DNA from: Fredinandcohnia quinoae
Lineage (GTDB): Bacteria; Bacillota; Bacilli; Bacillales; Bacillaceae_L
Assembly (NCBI RefSeq): GCF_022427965.1
Contig: NZ_JAKTTI010000003.1
Span: 1 to 64,000 of the forward strand
Direction: 5' to 3'
DNA length: 64,000 nucleotides
Each line of letters starts with the position of its first letter. Positions within the stretch are counted from its first letter, which is position 1. Below the pieces are notes generated by a model. The model was given only the letters and a program-made list of their open reading frames with translations. It was not told where the DNA came from and searched no databases. The position numbers and the translations under genes were made by a program. Positions 8,473-16,299 of this stretch are shown here, in pieces.

Positions 8473-9354
8473 TCAATTATTAATGATATGAAAAAACTTA
8501 TACTTGATGTTCGGTGTGTAGGCAGTGGAATCCTCATAGGACCAGTATCTCATCCGGCTATTTTGTGACTGAGCATTTACTAGTGGATAGCCCTGAAAAT
8601 CTTTAGCTACAACAATCGTATTATGGTTATAACGCCCATCCCCTTCAAAATCATAGCAAATGATATCCCCAAGTAAAAGCTCCTGTGGTGTTGAGACCTC
8701 CTTCGCTCGCAATCCAATTTGTGAGCCACTTAAATACCAGCGTAGTGCATTTGCGACTGTCCAGCTATAGCTCCAATTATTATTCATCATCCACCAACCC
8801 TTGCTACGATTAGGATAACCGTGCATCGGTGCATCACCTGCATGCAAACATTGAGAAATATAATTCGTGCAATTATCATTAAACTTTTTATATTTTGGAT
8901 TATAACTATTCCACCAGGTTTCTGCATAACGTACCGCTTCCAAACGATTGTATGTAAAGCTTCTAGGAGATTCTTCGAAAAACCCGCGTTCCATCGCTTC
9001 ATGGTTAGATTCAGAAATCGGTTCACTAGCATCATCAGCTTGTAGTTTATTCAATGAAAAGATTGCTCTTCTCACTTCGCACTGTTCTTCCATGTAGAGG
9101 TTCTTATTTTGACGGATTAAAAATTGATAATGAACTTTATAATCAATACGAGTCTTGTCGTCTTTTTCTACCTTATTGATAATTTGCCCTTTTGCATGGC
9201 ACTTTACAATTTCAGCGGAGCGCTTTTGAAATAACTCTTTCTTTCGTTGAATTAATTGTTGATCATTATCTTTTAAGCTTTCTATATTGTTCCTCTTATT
9301 TCCAACAAATAATTGAGTTCTCGCTTCGATTAATTGTTCAATCATTTCCCTCAT
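8473..9354 (-). CDS. Amidase-domain protein (Amidase_6), YhbB-like
   Basis: A 293-residue protein. The N-terminal 140 residues are charged and helical, without recognisable signal peptide. The C-terminal part (about 145-293) is a putative amidase domain: AVRYAETWWNSYNPKY, then NDNCTNYISQCL with the expected catalytic Cys, and GRYNHNTIVV with the His. These domains resemble NlpC/P60-type papain-like enzymes and often act on the cell wall; B. subtilis YhbB is the positional counterpart and is linked to sporulation. The start is uncertain: two ATG codons nine bases apart are available, neither with an ideal ribosome binding site. Probably co-transcribed with trmL. Confidence 0.85.
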   Translation of the reverse strand: MREMIEQLIEARTQLFVGNKRNNIESLKDNDQQLIQRKKELFQKRSAEIVKCHAKGQIINKVEKDDKTRIDYKVHYQFLIRQNKNLYMEEQCEVRRAIFSLNKLQADDASEPISESNHEAMERGFFEESPRSFTYNRLEAVRYAETWWNSYNPKYKKFNDNCTNYISQCLHAGDAPMHGYPNRSKGWWMMNNNWSYSWTVANALRWYLSGSQIGLRAKEVSTPQELLLGDIICYDFEGDGRYNHNTIVVAKDFQGYPLVNAQSQNSRMRYWSYEDSTAYTPNIKYKFFHIINN

Positions 9355-9489
9355 TAAGTAAGATCACCACTTTCATAGGTGTGTTACTACAGGATATGTG
9401 TTATTGAATTTTTTAATTACTTATAATCATTGTGATGAAAGTGCTGGAATCACTATCAAAAAAGGGAATAGTTGGTAAAATCACTGACG

Positions 9490-9522
9490 GAAAAGAGGTG
9501 CAGGTAATCTGCACCTCTTTTC
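9490..9522 (-). terminator. Rho-independent terminator of queG
   Basis: GAAAAGAGGTGCAG and CTGCACCTCTTTTC form a 14-bp perfect stem with a five-base loop, directly after the queG stop on the minus strand. Confidence 0.85.
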
Positions 9523-9525
9523 ACA

Positions 9526-10659
9526 TTAGGGCTGTAACATCGTGAGTCCTTTAACGATTTCTTCTAGAACCTCTTCATCTTTTTCTCGTTCAACTGCTTC
9601 TTCTAGAATTGAAATTGCTTGTTGATCGCCAATTCTTCCAAGTGCCCAAGCTGCAGTCCCACGAAGGACTGGCCTTGGGTCTTCTTTTAACACCATCGTT
9701 AATTCAGGTATAGCAGTTTTGTCTTTAAAATGACCTAATGCAATGATAGCATTTCGCTGTATCGGCTTCTTGCCTCGCCAAGAACCAGCTAATGGTCCAA
9801 AGGTTTCTTTAAATTCGCGATTACTAATGGATAAGATCGGTTTGAGCAACGGTTTGACAACCTCTGGATCAGGTTCCATTTCTTCATGAAAGTGAAAATC
9901 AATTCTTTTATTTTTCGGGCATGCTGTTTGGCATGAGTCACAACCGTAGATTCGATTCCCTATTTTCGTACGGTATTCCTCTGGCAAAAACCCCTTCGTT
10001 TGGGTAAGGAAACCTACACATTTTTGTGCATCAATTTGTCCACCTTGCACTAACGCTCCTGTAGGACAAGCATCTAGACAAGCGGTACAGGAACCGCATT
10101 GATCTTCAATTGGTGTGTCAGGCTCAAACGGAATATTTGTAATCATTTCACCTAAATACACATAAGACCCGAACTCTGGTGTAATGATTGCACAGTTTTT
10201 TCCACTCCAGCCGATACCTGCTCTTTCAGCAACCGCGCGATCAGAGAGCTCTCCTGTATCAACCATTGATTTCATTTTTGCTTCAGGAACTTTTTCGGCG
10301 ATAAATGCTTCTAGTTTTTGGAGTCGGTCTCGTAAAATATGATGATAATCCTCTCCCCATGACGCACGACAAAAGATACCACGCCGCTCTTCTTTCGAGC
10401 TCCTTGGCGCATCTTTTAATTTTGAAGGATAGGCTAAGGCAATCGCGATGATTGATTTTGCTTGCGGTAAAAGTAATTCAGGATTTGTTCGCTTTTCGAT
10501 GACAGGCTCTTCAAAGCCAGATTGATACCCAAGCTCTTGCTGTCTGATCAATCGAGATTTTAATTCATCAAAAACTGAAGCACTTGCAAATCCAATTTTA
10601 TCAATCCCTATCGTTTTACTGTATTCAATTATTTCTTGTTTGAGTTGTAAAAAATCCAA
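9526..10659 (-). CDS. queG: Epoxyqueuosine reductase QueG
   Basis: Catalyses the last step of queuosine formation, reduction of epoxyqueuosine in tRNA, with cobalamin and two [4Fe-4S] clusters. The ferredoxin-like motifs CGSCTACLDACP and CDSCQTACPK are both intact, and the C-terminal region has HEAT-like repeats (GTAAWALGRIGDQQA) that bind tRNA. I chose the TTG start at 10659 (377 residues): GAGAGG lies nine bases before it and the resulting N-terminus, DFLQLKQEIIEYSK, matches the family, whereas the longer ATG version at 10701 has no ribosome binding site. B. subtilis yhbA is the orthologue and keeps the same neighbours. Confidence 0.94.
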   Translation of the reverse strand: MDFLQLKQEIIEYSKTIGIDKIGFASASVFDELKSRLIRQQELGYQSGFEEPVIEKRTNPELLLPQAKSIIAIALAYPSKLKDAPRSSKEERRGIFCRASWGEDYHHILRDRLQKLEAFIAEKVPEAKMKSMVDTGELSDRAVAERAGIGWSGKNCAIITPEFGSYVYLGEMITNIPFEPDTPIEDQCGSCTACLDACPTGALVQGGQIDAQKCVGFLTQTKGFLPEEYRTKIGNRIYGCDSCQTACPKNKRIDFHFHEEMEPDPEVVKPLLKPILSISNREFKETFGPLAGSWRGKKPIQRNAIIALGHFKDKTAIPELTMVLKEDPRPVLRGTAAWALGRIGDQQAISILEEAVEREKDEEVLEEIVKGLTMLQP

Positions 10660-10758
10660 GTGGTAAAACCTCTCTTCTATTTCCCTTACAAAGTCTATCA
10701 TTATTCAATCTCCAACATAATATGGTACACTAATCTTACTATATTTTGGAGGGGTAAA

Positions 10759-11427
10759 ATGATGGAAATTACACTTTCACCATTGTTAAAAGAAAAAATT
10801 CCAAATCTAAAAATAGGAATTCTTCATTATCATAACATTGAAGTTGGTGAGTCTCCACAAATGCTACGTGGAAGGCTGCAAACATTTCAAGAATCTTTAT
10901 TTTTTGACTTAGAAGAAAAGTTAGTAACAGATGTTAAAGGAATTGCCGAGTGGAGATCCATATTCAAACAGGTTGGTACCGATCCTAACCGTTATCGACC
11001 ATCTAATGAGGCACTATATCGTCGAATTAAAAAGCAAAATTATATGAATACGATTCATTCTGCTGCTGATCTAAATAATTTCTTTTCCATGCAATATGAA
11101 GTTCCGATTGGAATTTATGACGTTGATGCAACAAGAGGAAACGTTGAGATTCGGGTAGGACAAGCTGAAGATGAGTATGTTGGCATTAATGGACGAGTAA
11201 TTTCAATGAAAGATAAAATCTTATCAAGTGATGAAAAAGGGGCATTTGGTAGTCCTTACGTAGATTCAGAACGAACCGCGGTAACAACGGACACAAAGAA
11301 TGCACTGCAAATTGTATATCTTAAGCCATCTTTAGATCTTGAGGAATGCTCAAAACTTGTTCAATCACTTGGGAATATGTTTATCCAAATTCATGGAGGT
11401 ACGTTTGATTACGATATTTTAAATTAA
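10759..11427 (+). CDS. B3/4 domain protein (tRNA-editing-like)
   Basis: A 222-residue protein that matches the B3/B4 domain of the phenylalanyl-tRNA synthetase beta chain, which edits mischarged tRNA. Stand-alone copies are widespread in Bacillaceae and their substrate is not settled. Supporting segments are IAEWRSIFKQVGTDPNRYRPSNEAL, a family hallmark (seen as WR..F...G.DP.RYRPS), and the later GTFDYDI-type C-terminus. The start at 10759 follows TTGGAGGGG; the reading frame is open further upstream but has no start signal there and would overlap queG. It is divergent from queG with a 99-bp intergenic region that must hold both promoters. Confidence 0.82.
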   Translation: MMEITLSPLLKEKIPNLKIGILHYHNIEVGESPQMLRGRLQTFQESLFFDLEEKLVTDVKGIAEWRSIFKQVGTDPNRYRPSNEALYRRIKKQNYMNTIHSAADLNNFFSMQYEVPIGIYDVDATRGNVEIRVGQAEDEYVGINGRVISMKDKILSSDEKGAFGSPYVDSERTAVTTDTKNALQIVYLKPSLDLEECSKLVQSLGNMFIQIHGGTFDYDILN

Positions 11428-11487
11428 TAAAAAACGCAATACCCCGTTTTACTAAGAAACGAAACACTGCGTTGTAAACAATATGTA

Positions 11488-11561
11488 TGGAGCGGGTGAT
11501 GAGAATCGAACTCACGACATCAGCTTGGAAGGCTGAGGTTTTACCATTAAACTACACCCGC
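11488..11561 (-). tRNA. tRNA-Gly (anticodon TCC)
   Basis: 74 nt with encoded CCA. Acceptor GCGGGTG pairs with CACCCGC; D-arm GTTTAATGGTAAAAC; anticodon stem TCAGC/GCTGA around loop CTTCCAA, giving anticodon TCC; T-arm GTGAG-TTCGATT-CTCAT. All arms fold normally. Confidence 0.97.
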
Positions 11562-11638
11562 ATTTTTTATTCCTTATGTTATTAAGCTTTGTTCACCCAA
11601 CCTGGGCCTTTTCATGTCCCTTCCTCTTCTAGCTTATT

Positions 11639-11762
11639 CTTGGAAGTGATTGCGTCGGGACAACTCGCAGTTGTTTCATGGAAGTAACGCTCGTGGCTGA
11701 GGTTTTACCATTAAACTACACCCGCATTTTTATTTGTTATATTATTAGCTTTGTTCACCATT
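11639..11762 (-). pseudogene. 5' half tRNA-Gly copy with 48-bp insert at the anticodon loop
   Basis: 11695-11725 is identical over 31 nt to 11531-11561, the 5' half of the intact tRNA-Gly up to the anticodon stem. The upstream flank is also duplicated (11726-11760 resembles 11562-11597), so a block of about 65 bp was copied. Past the 31 nt the copy continues into an unrelated 48-bp segment (11647-11694) with palindrome ACAACTCGCAGTTGT, after which TTCCAAG, the anticodon-loop sequence, reappears (11639-11646 complement). The rest of a tRNA is missing, so no functional tRNA can form. Confidence 0.75.
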
Positions 11763-11921
11763 GTTGAACTTTGTCGAAATCATTTTCAACTGATTACTTA
11801 AAATAGTATACACAGTTTTTTTATATATTGCAATAGTTTTTGATCACTTTTTTTATTTTTTCTAAACTTACAATTGACCTTTCAATCAGAGTCTTATTTT
11901 TTCTTATTCTACAAAATTTCT

Positions 11922-11950
11922 TTGACAATTTTGTAAATCAAGAGTAGATT
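11922..11950 (+). promoter_or_regulatory. Vegetative promoter of the sulP-arsR operon
   Basis: TTGACA (11922-11927), 17-bp spacer, TAGATT (11945-11950). The -35 is perfect for sigma-A and the -10 matches four of six. It lies about 60 bp before the SulP start. The sequence from the tRNA pseudogene to here (11763-11921) shows nothing else. Confidence 0.75.
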
Positions 11951-11953
11951 CAT

Positions 11954-11989
11954 ATATATGTATATTCAAATAATCAGATATACTAATAT
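11954..11989 (+). promoter_or_regulatory. ArsR-type dyad operator at the transcription start
   Basis: A 36-bp imperfect palindrome, 12 of 18 positions paired, with half-site core GTATAT/ATATAC and AT-rich outer arms (centre 11971/11972). It starts four bases after the -10 and so covers the expected transcription start. This is the classical position and shape for SmtB/ArsR repressors, and an arsR gene ends the same operon. Confidence 0.55.
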
Positions 11990-12010
11990 AAAATAAGGGA
12001 AGGTTGAAAA

Positions 12011-13768
12011 ATGCATCATAAGCTGTTTTTTACAGGCAGATACAAGGGTTATAATCTTCAAGCTTTTCAAAAAGATCTTATATCTGGTGTTGTAGTCGGA
12101 GTAATTGCTATTCCACTTGGAATGGCATTTGCAATTGCATCAGGAGTCAAACCTGAATATGGAATCTACACAACAATAATTGCGGGGATTTTAATCTCAT
12201 TATTTGGTGGATCTAAATTTCAAATTGGTGGACCAACAGGAGCATTTATTCCAATATTATTCGGGGTAGTAATGACCTATGGATTTGAAAATCTATTAAT
12301 CGCCGGATTTATGGCAGGTGTGATTCTCTTTTTTATGGGAGTCTTCAAACTGGGGTCTCTAATAAAATTTATTCCACGCCCTGTTACGATTGGCTTTACC
12401 ACTGGAATAGCTGTAATTATCTTCGTCGGGCAAATCCCAAATTTCCTAGGGCTTTCAAATGTAAAAAAACATGAATTATTCTATTTTAACGTGAAAGAAA
12501 TCATCGTAAACATAGGAAGCATTAGTATTTTTAGTATCATAACCGCTACTATTTGTTTATTGACTGTTATCTATACACCGAAGATTTTTCCAAAAGTGCC
12601 CGGTCCCCTTATTGCACTTGTATTATCAACCTTAATCGCAACGTATCTTTATCCGAATCAAGTAGCAACTATCGGCTCAATGTTTGGGGAAATTCCTAGT
12701 AAACTACCAAACTTTCAAATTCCTAGTATCACCTATGATCGAGTGATCGAATTGCTTCAACCCGCCTTTGTAATTGCCGTTCTAGGCGCAATTGAATCAT
12801 TATTATCAGCTGTTGTAGCAGATGGAATGACAAATAGTAAACACAATAGTAATCGAGAATTAATTGGTCAGGGTGTGGCCAATATGGTGACGCCATTATT
12901 TGGTGGGATACCAGCTACAGGTGCGATCGCAAGAACTGCAACAAATATTAAAAATGGCGCTACCTCCCCTCTATCAGGTGTAATTCATGGGATTGTTGTT
13001 TTATTGGTTCTTGTCCTATTTGCACCATTTGCTTCAAAAATTCCATTAGCGAGCATGGCGCCTATCCTGATGGTGGTTGCTTGGAACATGAGTGAGCAAA
13101 GAGTCTTTTATCATGTCTTACAAACAAAAACCGCAGATTCACTTGTTTTAATTGCAACCTTCTTGTTAACAGTTTTTGTAAATCTTACTGTTGCTGTTGA
13201 AGTTGGACTTGTTTTATCAGTTATATTCTTCATTAAAAATATGAGTGATATAATGGTAACAGAAAAAGCTTTACCGAATCCAAAAAATAAACACGAAAAA
13301 GTTGAAAGTATTATTGTGACAGATACCCATGATTGTCCACAAATTAGTATTTATAATATCGAAGGTCCACTATTCTTCGGAGCAGCTCAAACATTTGAAC
13401 AAACAATAATGAGTACGATTAACTATAAGCCAAGGGTCTTACTTTTACGACTAGGTGGAGTCCCATTTATGGATATAACTGGTGAATCCCATTTTTCAAG
13501 CATCATTAAGGACTTTTCGAAGCATGGAGTTGTTTTAATATCGGGAATAAAATCGCAGCCTAAAAGGGTCTTACAAAAAACGGGTTTATATGATGTAATT
13601 GGAGAGGAACACTTTTTCAATCATACTGGTGATGCGATCAATTATGCATTCACACATATAAATAAAAATAAATGTATCGGATGCAGACACCTTGCATTTA
13701 GAGAATGTTCTTACTTCTCAGAGGTTCATGATAAAATCACAGAAAAGAAGGTTGTTCAGACGACATAA
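12011..13768 (+). CDS. SulP-family anion transporter with STAS domain and Cys-rich tail
   Basis: A 585-residue SLC26/SulP transporter. Residues about 15-410 form the transmembrane core with the family segments AIPLGMAFAIASG and FQIGGPTGAF; about 440-550 form a cytoplasmic STAS domain (VPFMDITGE). The family carries sulfate, bicarbonate or other anions. Unusual is the last 40 residues with CIGCRHLAFREC, three cysteines in a CxxC-x7-C arrangement plus a nearby His, suggesting metal or redox binding. AAGGGAAGG precedes the ATG. The gene is co-transcribed with an ArsR regulator 25 bp downstream, behind a sigma-A promoter and dyad operator, so the substrate or a related stress probably controls expression. 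Confidence 0.9.
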   Translation: MHHKLFFTGRYKGYNLQAFQKDLISGVVVGVIAIPLGMAFAIASGVKPEYGIYTTIIAGILISLFGGSKFQIGGPTGAFIPILFGVVMTYGFENLLIAGFMAGVILFFMGVFKLGSLIKFIPRPVTIGFTTGIAVIIFVGQIPNFLGLSNVKKHELFYFNVKEIIVNIGSISIFSIITATICLLTVIYTPKIFPKVPGPLIALVLSTLIATYLYPNQVATIGSMFGEIPSKLPNFQIPSITYDRVIELLQPAFVIAVLGAIESLLSAVVADGMTNSKHNSNRELIGQGVANMVTPLFGGIPATGAIARTATNIKNGATSPLSGVIHGIVVLLVLVLFAPFASKIPLASMAPILMVVAWNMSEQRVFYHVLQTKTADSLVLIATFLLTVFVNLTVAVEVGLVLSVIFFIKNMSDIMVTEKALPNPKNKHEKVESIIVTDTHDCPQISIYNIEGPLFFGAAQTFEQTIMSTINYKPRVLLLRLGGVPFMDITGESHFSSIIKDFSKHGVVLISGIKSQPKRVLQKTGLYDVIGEEHFFNHTGDAINYAFTHINKNKCIGCRHLAFRECSYFSEVHDKITEKKVVQTT

Positions 13769-13793
13769 TAGCTACAGAGGGTGAGGAGTCCAA

Positions 13794-14153
13794 ATGAACT
13801 TAGACATGCAGCAATTTAAAGCTGACTTTTTTAAAGCTCTAGCACATCCATTAAGAATTAGAATTCTGGAATTATTATCAGAAGGGGATAAAAATGTAAA
13901 TGAGCTTCAAAGCCTAATTGGTAGTGAAGGATCTTCCGTTTCACAACAACTTACTATTTTACGAAATAAAAATATTGTTTCTGGAACGAAGGATGGGAAC
14001 CGCGTCATTTATACACTTCGTGACCCAATGATAGTAGAACTCCTTTCAGTTGCAAAGACCATTTTTAATAATCATTTAGTAGACACAATTTCAATGCTCG
14101 ATAAGTTCGCAGAAAATGAAAATATTGAAGTTGATACGATAAAAAACGACTAG
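13794..14153 (+). CDS. ArsR-family winged-helix repressor
   Basis: A 119-residue ArsR/SmtB-type protein with the winged helix in residues 10-90: FKALAHPLRIRILELLSEG, recognition helix SSVSQQLTILRNKNIV, wing GTKDGNRVIYTL. GGTGAGGAG precedes the ATG. It contains no cysteine at all, and the alpha-5 region keeps only one His, so neither the ELCVCDL arsenic site nor the CzrA/SmtB zinc site is present. Sensing must use another ligand or another partner. It probably represses its own operon with the SulP transporter through the dyad at 11954-11989. Regulatory target is inferred from position. Confidence 0.88.
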   Translation: MNLDMQQFKADFFKALAHPLRIRILELLSEGDKNVNELQSLIGSEGSSVSQQLTILRNKNIVSGTKDGNRVIYTLRDPMIVELLSVAKTIFNNHLVDTISMLDKFAENENIEVDTIKND

Positions 14154-14175
14154 AACAGTGTTCAAGTCGTTTTTC
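14142..14175. terminator. Bidirectional terminator
   Basis: AAAAACGACT-A-GAACA-G-TGTTC-A-AGTCGTTTTT: a long, nearly perfect palindrome between the convergent arsR and flippase genes, overlapping the last arsR codons. Confidence 0.85.
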
Positions 14176-14176
14176 A

Positions 14177-15181
14177 TTACCCGATTTTAGAAGGAACCTT
14201 CCTTCGCCAGCCACTTACCCATAATTCTCTTAAAAACAATACAGCACCAATTAACCATGGAAATACATAATAGCTAAATCGATATAATGCAAGAACTAAT
14301 ACTAGCTGCTCAGTTGGAATATGTGATGAAGAAAATCCCATTAGAAAGATTAAATCGAATGATCCTAGGCCTCCTGGTATCATACTTAAATTCCCTGCAC
14401 ATGCTGCGATAATAAAAACAGGGGCTAATTCTAGCAAACCGATCGGCACATCGATTATATGTGCAATTCCCCATATTGTTACTATTAAAAAACACCATTC
14501 GATAATGGATACAAGGAGCAGCTCTCCTTGTACCTTTAATGTCATGTAAGTTTTTCCTGTTCGATTTCTGAAATAGATAAACAAGGCAATTGCTGGTAAG
14601 TATAAGCCAAAACCAATATTAATATATATAATCCATGGATAGGTCTTTAATAATGAGGTTTCGAAAGCACCAAAAACTACGAACCAAGATAGAATGGATA
14701 AACCACTTAAATTATATAATGTGAGCTTCGCGATTGACTTAACTAACCCACCCATATCTGTTACGTACTTTTTATAATAAAAGGTTCGTAATGCCGCTCC
14801 TGCAATTCCTCCTAAACCAATAAAATTGGTAAATACATTAGAAGACCAAGCAAATATGATAAGCCTTTTTAATGGAACTTTTATTTTTAACATTTGTACA
14901 AATGAAATATCATAAAAGCACATTGGAAGAACACATACAATTCCAATTAACAAAACAACTAAAAATTTTGTAAAACCAATTGTTTGAATATATCCTTTCA
15001 ATTCCTGAATATTTATATCTTTTATTAATGTCTTCCCTTCAAAAATAATGATAAAAAGGATGACGAGTGGAATGATTATTTTTAGCATGAATAACAACTT
15101 TGATTTATCAAATGACTTCAAAACCTTGAACAGCTCCCAAATATTCTTAATACTTTCTCCAACCCTTTTAGCATATTCCAA
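14177..15181 (-). CDS. MprF-like flippase-domain membrane protein (UPF0104/YbhN type)
   Basis: A 334-residue multi-pass membrane protein equivalent to the N-terminal flippase half of MprF (lysylphosphatidylglycerol flippase), without the C-terminal aminoacyl transferase. Diagnostic segments are GLGGIAGAALRTFYYKK in the middle and SMIPGGLGSFDLIFLMG near the C-terminus; about eight to nine hydrophobic segments are visible. Stand-alone members are thought to move lipids or lipid-linked compounds across the membrane; the cargo of this one is unknown. It has no operon partner: the arsR operon converges on it and a terminator-like hairpin separates it from dinB. Confidence 0.82.
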   Translation of the reverse strand: MEYAKRVGESIKNIWELFKVLKSFDKSKLLFMLKIIIPLVILFIIIFEGKTLIKDINIQELKGYIQTIGFTKFLVVLLIGIVCVLPMCFYDISFVQMLKIKVPLKRLIIFAWSSNVFTNFIGLGGIAGAALRTFYYKKYVTDMGGLVKSIAKLTLYNLSGLSILSWFVVFGAFETSLLKTYPWIIYINIGFGLYLPAIALFIYFRNRTGKTYMTLKVQGELLLVSIIEWCFLIVTIWGIAHIIDVPIGLLELAPVFIIAACAGNLSMIPGGLGSFDLIFLMGFSSSHIPTEQLVLVLALYRFSYYVFPWLIGAVLFLRELWVSGWRRKVPSKIG

Positions 15182-15210
15182 TTCTAATAACTTTACTAGT
15201 CAATAAAAGG

Positions 15211-15246
15211 AAAAACGTCTCCTCCATAATGTAGGAAACGTTTTTA
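15211..15246 (-). terminator. Terminator of the DinB-family gene
   Basis: AAAAACGT and ACGTTTTT, extended by TCCT/AGGA with one unpaired base on the way, lies just after the minus-strand stop at 15257. Confidence 0.65.
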
Positions 15247-15256
15247 ACATTTATTC

Positions 15257-15742
15257 CTATGATAATTTTCCCTTTATTTCCTCAATTTGTTCAATATGAC
15301 GCTTTTCGTGCAAGCCTACAAAGGGGATCCATTGTTTTAAGCTAAGAGAACCAAATACTGGATGGGGATAAGACTTTTGTGATAATAAGACTTCGTCTGC
15401 AATGTCAACAACTTGTTGCATTAATTTTCTAGATTCCGCAAGTTTTGTTTTCATTTCCTCTAGTGCTGTATATTCTCCAGATGGTGTAACAAATGATGGG
15501 GCAGTTACTTTTGTGGAACGATAGACTGTTAAATGAATGGGCTTTTCGCTTGTTGGTTTACACTCATTATTTTTGAGTTGTTCTGAGATTGTATATGCCA
15601 CAGTGCGCTCCATTAAGAATAAATGCTCTAACACTTGCATAATCGTCCAACTACCGTCTTCTACCTTCTTATTTAATTGTTCATCTGATAATTCCTTTAC
15701 TGAATCAAGAAGTTCTTCTCGAATTTTATTATTTTTGTCCAT
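15257..15742 (-). CDS. DinB-family four-helix protein
   Basis: A 161-residue DinB/YfiT-type putative metalloprotein. The three metal-ligand histidines expected in this fold are present: His40 (VLEHLF), His145 and His149 (LHEKRH). Members include bacillithiol-dependent S-transferases (BstA) as well as proteins of unknown function; nothing here decides between them. In Bacillaceae these proteins occur in many copies per genome. The gene appears monocistronic, with its own terminator hairpin downstream and a 194-bp gap to the next gene on the other strand. Confidence 0.85.
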   Translation of the reverse strand: MDKNNKIREELLDSVKELSDEQLNKKVEDGSWTIMQVLEHLFLMERTVAYTISEQLKNNECKPTSEKPIHLTVYRSTKVTAPSFVTPSGEYTALEEMKTKLAESRKLMQQVVDIADEVLLSQKSYPHPVFGSLSLKQWIPFVGLHEKRHIEQIEEIKGKLS

Positions 15743-15936
15743 TAATAGCCACCTCTATCATTTTACTTTTTGCTTCCATATATAAGTATTCATATACGTA
15801 ACATTACATTCAAACTCGTATCTGTCAATATTTCACCTGTGGGGAAAAGTTTATTCACAAATAAATGTGTCTAAACAGTATTTCGTATCATATCAATAGT
15901 ATAGGACTCATATTTTTACTTAGGTGGTGAATCTTT

Positions 15937-16251
15937 ATGGATAACAATTTGAAGGATATTGAAGATAATAAAGCAATGGGTATCATAGCGTATTTACTGT
16001 TTTTCATTCCCCTTTTAGCTGCCAGAGAATCAAAATTTGCGATGTATCATGCCAACCAAGGTTTGACTTTGTTTCTTCTAGCATTAGGTGTTAATATCGT
16101 TGGTAATATTATACCATTAATCGGTTGGTTCATAATCTTGCCAATTGGAAATCTTTTAGTATTAGTATTAATCATCTTGGGAATTGTGAATGCGGCAAGT
16201 GGCAAGTCAGCACCACTGCCTCTGATTGGAAAGTACACATTAATTAAATAA
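15937..16251 (+). CDS. Small DUF4870/Tic20-like membrane protein
   Basis: A 104-residue protein with three hydrophobic segments: about 14-28, 41-60 and 65-88. The pattern DNKAMGIIAYLLFFIPLL, then YHANQGLTLFLL, then an N-P-GW pair in the middle is typical of the DUF4870 (Tic20-like) family of small bacterial membrane proteins of unknown function. AGGTGGTG precedes the ATG. It stands alone, ending at a hairpin shared with the convergent GH20 gene. I cannot name a role. Confidence 0.75.
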   Translation: MDNNLKDIEDNKAMGIIAYLLFFIPLLAARESKFAMYHANQGLTLFLLALGVNIVGNIIPLIGWFIILPIGNLLVLVLIILGIVNAASGKSAPLPLIGKYTLIK

Positions 16252-16261
16252 TAGGATGGAA

Positions 16262-16291
16262 AACAGGAGATGCTTTCGTCATCTCCTGTTC
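16262..16291. terminator. Hairpin between convergent genes
   Basis: AACAGGAGATG-CTTTCGT-CATCTCCTGTT, an 11-bp perfect stem. A TTTT run follows on the minus strand, so it mainly ends the long carbohydrate operon. Confidence 0.75.
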
Positions 16292-16299
16292 TACGTCTT

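Noticed and set aside
10660-10758. N-terminal extension of the B3/4 protein
   Set aside because: It would overlap queG and its promoter region; the GGAGGGG box fixes the start at 10759.
11695-11725. Second functional tRNA-Gly
   Set aside because: Only the 5' half is present; the anticodon stem has no partner and the T-arm is absent.
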